Source: Actinernus sp. WN-2022 (Eukaryota; Cnidaria; Anthozoa; Actiniaria; Actinernidae). Taken from it: 64,000 bases of DNA. A model generated the notes under the pieces. That model was not told where the DNA came from, ran no database searches, and saw only the letters and a program-made list of their open reading frames with translations. Positions 56,392-64,000 of the stretch are shown piece by piece (the stretch's first letter is position 1; each line of letters opens with the position of its first letter). Location of the stretch: NCBI GenBank assembly GCA_030867875.1, contig JAOWCC010001751.1, positions 24,110,369 through 24,174,368 of the forward strand, given 5' to 3'. The position numbers were made by a program, and so were the translations under genes.

Positions 56392-58409
56392 GTGAGTATT
56401 CTCATATCACCCAGTATGTTTTAATTTGATAGCACTTGAATGTATACCAAACCAACAAATCGGATTTTCCGTGCATGAAGAAATGCATCAAAGCTAAGTT
56501 GGAGAAAAATGAACAAGACTGAACCAGGGTCCGGGTGCTCGAAGCCCAGTTAGTGTTAACTCTGGATGAAATCTTAAGGCCCGGTTAAACGAGAATGAGA
56601 GTGCATGAGAGTTGAAGTAATCTCTCATTAACTCATGAAAATTTGACCAGGTACAAATTCGAGGAGTGCACATGAGAGTCGATGAGAGTTTGCGGTCCAA
56701 ACGAGTGAGAGTTTGAACTCTCTTCGACGGCTTTAGCCAATGGTTTTGGTTCTCTTGGGAAACTTTTTTATCTAGGATCTCGAGTTGTAATTTCTCCTCA
56801 AGCAATAAGTTTTTAACCTCGAGCAAGCAGTAGTTCGCGGCCGCGAGAAATCAACGAACTAAAGATTAGATATCGCCTTAATCCTGGATGAGCTTAATCA
56901 GGCTTTGAACAACCGTACCCAGTAATTTGTATTCCAACCAACCACATAAAAGAAATGTTTCTTTCCCCAGATATTGATTCAAGTAATTATAGATTAGATG
57001 ACAGGGTGCTGCAGTAGTTTCAAATAAAATTAATAATTAAGGTGATTTTGAGTGGTCGAGTAAACATATTGCCGGAATTGTTAATTACAAAAAGTGATTA
57101 CAGTGGTTTGACTATCTTTCAATATTACGAGAGAGAGATTTTTCTTCGTACCGGTTAGATTCCTTGTTGTTTGCAGCAGTTTGAACGAAGTAAACAAAAT
57201 GAAAATACCGTTTTAATATTGTTTACATTTTTTGTTGTTCTTCTAATACGCTGTGTGATGAAACTTAAGATTAAATATGAATATGGTGTTACATTAAAAA
57301 AAAGTTTTAATATCGATCAAGGAAACTCGACTGTTCGGAAATGAAAAAAATAACAGTGACTGGATGATTTAGAGTTTCATAACATTTTTTTATTTTTTAG
57401 TATCTTAAAGTCAACAGCTTACCATACGATCAGATTGATATCTCTACTGCGTCGCAGTTTTAGCAACAGCATATTTATTTTCTGAACCCAGGCCACATAG
57501 CCGAGATATTTTCTTCGAAGGTTAATCCTTCAGTTACAGCCGGCCGCAGTAGAAATGTAATAGCTCAAAAGTGTTCTGTTGGTGAATTTCACATTAACAT
57601 TTATGGATTAATCTTAGAAAACTACAAAGCTTTATAATCCAAATTCTAAATTATTTAAAACGAGAGGAAAAAACATCGACAAACAAACGAGAAACGACAT
57701 AAACACGGAAAACAACACAATGTTATATGGAAACCAGCCTTAAGAAATACTGTTTCTTTTGTTCGATTTTCGTGACTGAAATGTGTTTCCACTTAAGTTT
57801 GGAAAAAGCCATTAAAAAATATTGAGTCCGCTGGACTCACGACAGTATACAAACACGGCGTGCAATAACATTTATGGAAATCTATAATCATTATAATCAA
57901 AACCCTAAATTATTTAAACAAGAAAAGGAAAAACATCGACAAATAATGGTGTTATCATTTATTACTGTCTGATCATAAGAACATTTTAATTTTCGTGACT
58001 GCAATATGTTTGCCATTTAAAAATCATTGAGTACCTTAAACGAATGATTTATACCAAAACACTACTAGATATCAGGAGCACATTGGTAATGCGGATATAT
58101 GTATTTTTCTTACAGCTTTTATTTATAATCTTAGAAAAGTAAATTTGAGCCATGCTCTGGTTGTCATCAATCATCGTGTTCATTTATAGATCGTGTGCAC
58201 GTGACGTCATCAAAATTCTAAAATCTAAACTAAAGGATATATAACCCTGTTCTTTTAATATGATTTAGGTATCGGTATACTCTTTGAACATTTAAAGTCG
58301 ATACGGTGTATCGTTATTGAGTTAGAGTATTTTGAATTTTGTGACAGCCCAGCGTGTTTCCTAAATGTAATTAAAATCCATATATTTCTGCCAATTTAAA
58401 ATTTTAGAG
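56392..58409 (+). other. probable GPCR intron; no exon found
   Basis: AT-rich. A diverged direct duplication (57590-57840 and 57866-58040, sharing CTAAATTATTTAAA and AAAAACATCGACAAA) is visible. Around 56575-56720 the words ATGAGAGT and GAGAGTTTGA recur. No TM-like exon was seen. Confidence 0.5.
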
Positions 58410-58719
58410 TTAAAGGGGCTATGTCATGGTACTGCGCATGTATCGAGTAATCGCTCGTTTAGTGGCTGTTATTTGGATACAAACAGTTAAACTTCCCTCC
58501 CTCAATGCTTGATTGAAAGGATTTTCAATATTTTCCCTGGAGACTGTTTATATGCACTGTTTATATGCACTGTTTGTTAGTCATTTTTGCATATTTGCTT
58601 TCATTTTAAGCATCCCACATGGCCGAGAGGTTCGTTAGTTCATGTCAAAATCGGTGGAAAAAGCTCTTTCCGGCCCGGAAAAACGAATGTAAAGTCTTAC
58701 CGTGACACAGCCCCTTTAA
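58410..58719. mobile_element. 310-bp MITE with TTAA ends
   Basis: The left TTAAAGGGGCTATGTCATGG and the complement of the right TTAAAGGGGCTGTGTCACGG differ at two sites. The TTAA at both borders suits a piggyBac-type target; a TA target cannot be excluded. Non-coding. Confidence 0.8.
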
Positions 58720-58807
58720 TAAGACCTTTAAAAGTGATATCTAAAGTGCTTTGAGGTGAATGCTAATCATATTGCTGTGAAAAACAGCTTTATTTGTAGA
58801 GTACGTT

Positions 58808-58856
58808 TTCGGCCGCCATCTTGGTGTACCAAAGTGGTACACCAACATGGCCGCCG
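58808..58856. repeat. near-perfect palindrome
   Basis: CGGCCGCCATCTTGGTGTACC is followed by AAAGT and then GGTACACCAACATGGCCGCCG. Confidence 0.85.
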
Positions 58857-59168
58857 CATACAAATTACACTAAATTGTTTTAATGTTATTTGTACGACAG
58901 CTCAAACATTAAAAATATTTTACTAATATATTTTCTTGAGGGAATTGTTTTTGTGACGTCAGTGAAAACGATCTATAATCTATATATTTTGTTTTAGTCA
59001 TAATTGAAGTTAAATAAATAAAATGAAATAAAATCGAATCAACTTTCCATTATTATAATTACCTCTCAACCCCCTGCCTCCCCACGCACGCTATATTTAT
59101 TATCGGGAGAATAAATCCTAGTTGATCGAGGTGGATGTTAGAGAGGAGTAAAAGAGGACATGCACAGA

Positions 59169-59335
59169 AGCTAGCTTGTGTACAGTGATCTCGCACCAAT
59201 ACGGGCTTTAAGCTAGCTTGTGTACAGTGATCTCGCACCAATACGGGCTTTAAGCTAGCTTGTGTACAGTGATCTCGCACCAATACGGGCTTTAAGCTAG
59301 CTTGTGTACAGTGATCTCGCACCAATACGGGCTTT
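59169..59335. repeat. 42-bp tandem repeat, 4 units
   Basis: The unit AGCTAGCTTGTGTACAGTGA plus TCTCGCACCAATACGGGCTTTA starts at 59169, 59211, 59253 and 59295. Confidence 0.95.
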
Positions 59336-59339
59336 CATA

Positions 59340-59556
59340 CAGCAATTTTCAAGAATTCTGACCCCCCTCACCATATATAAATATATATCAAAAATATATC
59401 AAACATTATGGGATACCTCTACCTATATTTTTTTCAGAAGGCCTTGATGATAGGCAACTTGAAAAAAATATCAGCAATGACATCCCATAATGTTAGATAT
59501 GTGTTTGATATATATTTATATATGGTGAGGGGGGTCAGAATTTATGAAAATTGCTG
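59340..59556. mobile_element. 217-bp MITE, TA target (mariner-like)
   Basis: The inverted ends start CAGCAATTTTCA and include CTGACCCCCCTCACCATATA. The element is flanked by TA on both sides. A related CTTTGACCCCC phrase follows at about 59593. Confidence 0.8.
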
Positions 59557-59907
59557 TATATATATATATATATATACAGCGAAGTGCAAAAACTTTGACC
59601 CCCGCTCCTCAACTATATCAATATATCGGGTGCATTATGGGTAGGAGCCAGTTCATTAAAATGCAACTACAGCCAAATATCCGCGCGCGTTTGCAAATCG
59701 TCATAGCGAAGACTTATGCAGTTGATTTAAAGCTCAGATTTCATCTAGAATACAACATTTTTACTCGGGACAGGCAGGGCAGCTTAAATAAACCTGAGTA
59801 TTTAAATGCACTCTATATATTTACTGTTAGATCGAATATTTGCAAAACAGAAGATATCCCTGGTCGGCGGAAAGAGAACGGGAAATGATCATGCCGAAGT
59901 TTCAGGT

Positions 59908-60678
59908 TCGAACACAGGCAGCCCAATCTCAAGATTTGTGTATTTATACGCTTACAAATATCGCTTGAATAGTTCATATTATAAATCCTTCCAAAACATG
60001 TATGTTAGACAAATAAATACACGACTTCATCCTACAATGTTTCAGTTGTGGTTATTCATACCTCTGAGCTCTTCTAGGGTCGTTTCCGCTGCTTTTTTCG
60101 AACCTCTTTCCCTCACCTCCTAATATAATGAAAAGGCTGGAGACAACCGACAAATATACGATGCATAACCTGTAATCTTTGCCACGAAAATCACACTTCG
60201 CTCACTCCAAATAACTCCAAACTACGGTAGGACATAGGATGATAAATGAACTCATCCCTACCCGAATTTTAAGATCCAGCGATACCACAGTCTGGAGAAA
60301 GCAAACAATTTGTTGGCAGCCAACGAAGTTGGACGGCGGAAGTGCGACCGTCAAAATAGCCTCGGTCTGGCGAAGACAAATAGCAACTTAACAGGAGTGA
60401 GTGGGGGCATAGCTCGTTTTCAGGTGGACCAAAAATACCGTACCTGTACAGGGAACGTTACGAAATATGAATTCCGCTCGCTGTTTGAGTTTGACAGCTA
60501 TTGTACTCCCTCAGCCAATCGCCGAGCGAAAAAATCAAAACACAAACGCACGTGTGTCGGTAAATCAAAACACAACGCACGTGTGTCGGTAAATCAAAAC
60601 ACAAACGCACGTGTATCGCTAAATCAAAACCCATTTTGTCCATGTAACCCCCATATGTGTTTGAAAAACTTTCTTGTG
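59908..60678 (+). repeat. long inverted repeat, left arm
   Basis: This arm matches 63170-63936 in reverse over about 760 bp, from ACAGGCAGCCCAATCTCAAG to CATATGTGTTTGAAAAACTTTC. It contains 2-3 copies of the AATCAAAACACAAACGCACG phrase. The arms enclose a LINE and its duplication. Confidence 0.88.
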
Positions 60679-60686
60679 GTAAGTTA

Positions 60687-60952
60687 TTAAGGTTCCAACG
60701 GACGTTCCTGCACTGCGGGGCTAGTATCTTTCGTTTGGACACGTAAGTTTTCGTACACGTAAAACGTACTCAATATTTCCCTTTTCTTCATGAGTTTTAC
60801 TCGTTCACCCCACACTTTGTTTACAATTCTTGTCAGGGTGCATGCCGTTAACTCTTCGATGGACAGATAATCTTTGTCAGATTCAGCATTAATCAAAATA
60901 TCTTCTCTTTTTATGAAATCACCCTCGGAGAACTCATAATTCTTTATTACCC
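60687..60952 (-). CDS. possible exon of unknown gene
   Basis: Behind a plausible splice acceptor (TTTTAATATAG|GGTAATA) an 88-codon frame is open with balanced composition. It includes KNYEFSEGDFIKREDILI, YLSIEELTACTLTRIVNKVW and REILSTFYVYENLRV, then a stop. There is no ATG at its left end, which fits an internal or terminal exon. It stops at the border of the inverted repeat arm. I do not recognise the family; it could be host or transposon. Confidence 0.35.
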
Positions 60953-61017
60953 TATATTAAAAATACAAGAAAAAAATATTTGAATTACCCTACACTGATA
61001 ATGTTCCTCAAGTTCAA

Positions 61018-62595
61018 GTTCAAGTTCATTTTATTCACACTTATTTAAAAAATATGTAATTATGTACATTTACGACAGCCATAAAAAAAAGAAGAAAATG
61101 TATAAAGGTATAAAGATTTTGTAGGAGGAGAGTGCGTAGTGGCCAAAGGAGCAAAGCTTTCGAGTTGGCCACTACAATGTTGAAATTGATGAGGGAAGGA
61201 AGGTGATTAGCTTACATGTATATGGCTTAGGTGTAGATTTAAGAAAATAAAGAAAGAAAGGAAGGAGTCAAGAAAAGTATTTGATAATAATTTACAAGTA
61301 AAGTAGACTTACATATTTAAAGATTAACAGATAGATTAACAGATAAATTGATGAGGGAAGGAAGGTGCTTAGCTTACATGTATATGGCTTAGGTGTAGAT
61401 TTAAGAAAATAAAGAAAGAAAGGAAGGAGTCAAGAAAAGTATTTGATAATAATTTACAAGTAAAGTAGACTTACATATTTAAAGATTAACAGATAAATGT
61501 TACACTACAGATATTACGTATACAATAACATCATTATTTTGAAGGAAGAAAAAGAAAGAAAAAAAAAACACAGGAGAATACAGGTGACTATGACTGGCTG
61601 CCAAGGAGATATATTTTATATTGATTTTTAAAACTATTATGAGGCAAACATTTAATCTCGAATGGTATTTTTTCCCATATTTTTGCTGACAGAGCTCTAA
61701 ATCGTGTAAGGCCATAATTTGTTCTGGAGGCTGGTCTGTGTAGGTTTTGTTTAGCAGCATATCTAGTATTATGTTTGTGTACATCAGAGGCAGACACAAT
61801 CAAGTCAGAAAAAGTGGCTGGAATTCTATGTTTCACATATATTATTTTATGTACAAGAGTAGATATTTTAAAGTTAAAAATGTTCTCAAGTTTGAGGATT
61901 TCTAGAATTCTATAATATGGGGTGGCACTTTCGGTTTTCTTTGCAAAGAAAATACAGCGGACACATTTATTTTGCTTAGTTTTGATCTTATTTAGTCTGG
62001 ATTGGCATGCTGTTCCCCAGCACATTAGAGCATAATTTAGATATGGGTAAATAAGAGTATAGTAAAGTTGCTTTTGTGTATTAATAGAAATATAATGTCT
62101 AAGTTTGAAAAGAATTCCTACATTTTTTGTCAATTTGTTGTTAATATGTTTGAGTTGAGCATCCCATTGTAAGTGCTGATCAATAAAGACACCTAAATAT
62201 TTTATTTGTGTTTTTTTCTTTATATTACAGGTTGTTATTGTTATATTAGGTTTTTTCCTGGGTGTGGTTATTAGCATATAGTTGGTCTTTTTAAAATTGA
62301 TAGATAGCTTATTTGCAGCACAATACTTTAAAACATTCTTAAGCTCATCATTGACAACTTTTCCTAACTCATCGAGGTCATTAGAGGAATAAAACATATT
62401 TGTATCATCGGCAAAAATTCTAAAGATAATTTTTTTTGAAGAGTTTGGGAGATCATTGATATAGAGGAGAAAGAGTAGAGGTCCTAAGGTAGATCCTTGG
62501 GGGATACCACATGTTATGGTTCTCAAGCTGGATTCCTTGTCACCAATTGGTGAAACTGGAAACTTTTGAACGAACATCTTAAATTGCAACAACAA
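61018..62595 (-). mobile_element. 5'-truncated CR1/L2-type LINE, open RT frame 62595-61588
   Basis: The open frame of about 335 codons begins inside the RT domain: [20 protein letters not shown], then the catalytic FADD in RIFADDTNMF, thumb motifs (IKYLGVFIDQHLQWDAQLKH) and a C-terminus with RFRALSAKIWEKIPFEIK, ending at 61588. The 3' UTR carries a 162-bp tandem duplication (61185-61346, 61347-61500), an A/T-rich tract and a hairpin at 61136-61176. It ends near 61018 with AATAAAATGAACTTGAACTTGAACTTG-type short repeats (AACTTG)n. The left end of the LINE lies within the 496-bp duplication next door. Endonuclease is missing. It is of a different subfamily from the LINE at 19604. Confidence 0.82.
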
Positions 62596-63438
62596 CTCTT
62601 AATAACTTACCACAATTGCCATATCATAGAATTATGTAGAGTTTTTTTTTTTGGTGGTTCACCAGCTGACATTTTGGAAAGTTTTTCAAACCCATATGGG
62701 AGTTACATGGACAAAATGTGTTTTGATTTACCGATACACGTGCGTTTGTGTTTTGATTTACCGACACACGTGCGTTTGTGTTTTGATTTTTTCGCTCGTC
62801 GATTGGCTGAGGGAGTACAATAGCTGTCAAACTCAAACAGCGAGCGGAATTCATATTTCGTAACGTTCCCTGTACAGGTACGGTATTTTTGGTCCACCTG
62901 AAAACGAGCTATGCCCCCACTCACTCCTGTTAAGTTGCTATTGGGAGATCATTGATATAGAGGAGAAAGAGTAGAGGTCCTAAGGTAGATCCTTGGGGGA
63001 TACCACATGTTATGGTTCTCAAGCTGGATTCCTTGTCACCAATTGGTGAAACTGGAAACTTTTGAACGAACATCTTAAATTGCAACAACAACTCTTAATA
63101 ACTTACCACAATTGCCATATCATAGAATTATGTAGAGTTTTTTTTTTCGGTGGTTCACCAGCTGACATTTTGGAAAGTTTTTCAAACCCATATGGGAGTT
63201 ACATGGACAAAATGTGTTTTGATTTACCGATACACGTGCGTTTGTGTTTTGATTTACCGACACACGTGCGTTTGTGTTTTGATTTTTTCGCTCGGCGATT
63301 GGCTGAGGGAGTACAATAGCTGTCAAACTCAAACAGCGAGCGGAATTCATATTTCGTAACGTTCCCTGTACAGGTACGGTATTTTTGGTCCACCTGAAAA
63401 CGAGCTATGCCCCCACTCACTCCTGTTAAGTTGCTATT
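62447..63438. repeat. 496-bp tandem duplication, near identical
   Basis: 62447-62942 and 62943-63438 are direct copies with only a few differences (T-run length near 62642/63138; GCTCGTCG against GCTCGGCG). Each copy joins the 5' fragment of the LINE RT (GATCCTTGGGGGATACCACA on this strand) to part of the inverted-repeat arm. Confidence 0.93.
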
Positions 63439-63936
63439 TGTCTTCGCCAGACCGAGGCTATTTTGACGGTCGCACTTCCGCCGTCCAACTTCGTTGGCTG
63501 CCAACCTCGAAGGACTTGAAAATGGGCGACAAATTGTTTGCTTTCTCCAGACTGTGGTATCGCTGGATCTTAAAATTCGGGTAGGGATGAGTTCATTTAT
63601 CATTCTATGTCCTACCGTAGTTTGGAGTTATTTGGAGTGAGCGAAGTGTGATTTTCGTGGCAAAGATTACAGGTTATGCATCGTATATTTGTCGGTTGTC
63701 TCCAGCCTTTTCATTATATTAGGAGGTGAGGGAAAGAGGTTCGAAAAAAGCAGCGGAAACGACCCTAGAAGAGCTCAGAGGTATGAATAACCACAACTGA
63801 AACATTGTAGGATGAAGTCGTGTATTTATTTGTCTAACATACATGTTTTGGAAGGATTTATAATATGAACTATTCAAGCGATATTTGTAAGCGTATAAAT
63901 ACACAAATCTTGAGATTGGGCTGCCTGTGGTTCGAA
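63170..63936 (-). repeat. long inverted repeat, right arm
   Basis: Inverted match to 59908-60678. It contains an extra GAAGGACTTGAAAATGGGCG segment near 63508 that is absent from the left arm. A further partial copy of the arm (62670-62940) results from the 496-bp duplication. Confidence 0.88.
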
Positions 63937-64000
63937 GCGTGAATTCAGAGCTATTTGTGAAGCTGTTAGGATATCTTCTGATGACCTAAAATATCGAGAT
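63937..64000. other. window end; nothing seen
   Basis: Short unassigned tail. Confidence 0.3.

Overview
This window is nuclear DNA of a marine invertebrate, most likely an anthozoan cnidarian (coral or sea anemone grade). The evidence is AT-rich, gene-poor sequence with split genes and GT/AG junctions; a giant TPR-CHAT gene of a type that is amplified in corals; DIRS-like and CR1/L2-type retrotransposons; and a dense load of small TIR elements. Nothing looks bacterial: there are no operons, Shine-Dalgarno sites or CRISPR arrays. The species assignment is inference.

Layout. 0-5 kb: first exon of a Trm9-like tRNA methyltransferase (minus strand) among small repeats. 5-9 kb: a decayed DIRS-like element (tyrosine recombinase and zinc-knuckle gag, both broken) bounded by 484-bp direct repeats. 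9-19 kb: no gene seen; tandem arrays, promoter-like 177-bp monomers, a LINE tail and several MITEs. 19.4-25 kb: a second DIRS-like element (gag and RT, no RNase H or recombinase) with a LINE nested in its left end and a MITE in its right repeat. 25.8-27.3 kb: a complete single-exon secreted GH18 chitinase (minus strand). 30.8-33.7 kb and 45.3-48.9 kb: two inverted copies of an element I do not recognise, each with a long ORF and minisatellites. Between them, at 38.7-44.4 kb, lies a 1871-residue TPR-CHAT protein. 49-64 kb: mostly repeats, LINE fragments and TIR elements, plus the first exon of a rhodopsin-class GPCR and a possible orphan exon.

Protein-coding genes. Only four look like host genes: the Trm9-like exon, the chitinase, the TPR-CHAT gene and the GPCR exon. 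They share no pathway. The chitinase probably acts outside the cell on chitin. The TPR-CHAT protein joins 32 near-identical 40-residue TPR units to a caspase-like CHAT domain whose His and Cys are both present, which suggests a sensor-protease of the kind known from prokaryotic TPR-CHAT proteins.

Most promising for novelty: the TPR-CHAT gene, with its exact 120-bp register and an unbroken 960-bp internal duplication, and the mirrored unknown element pair that brackets it.
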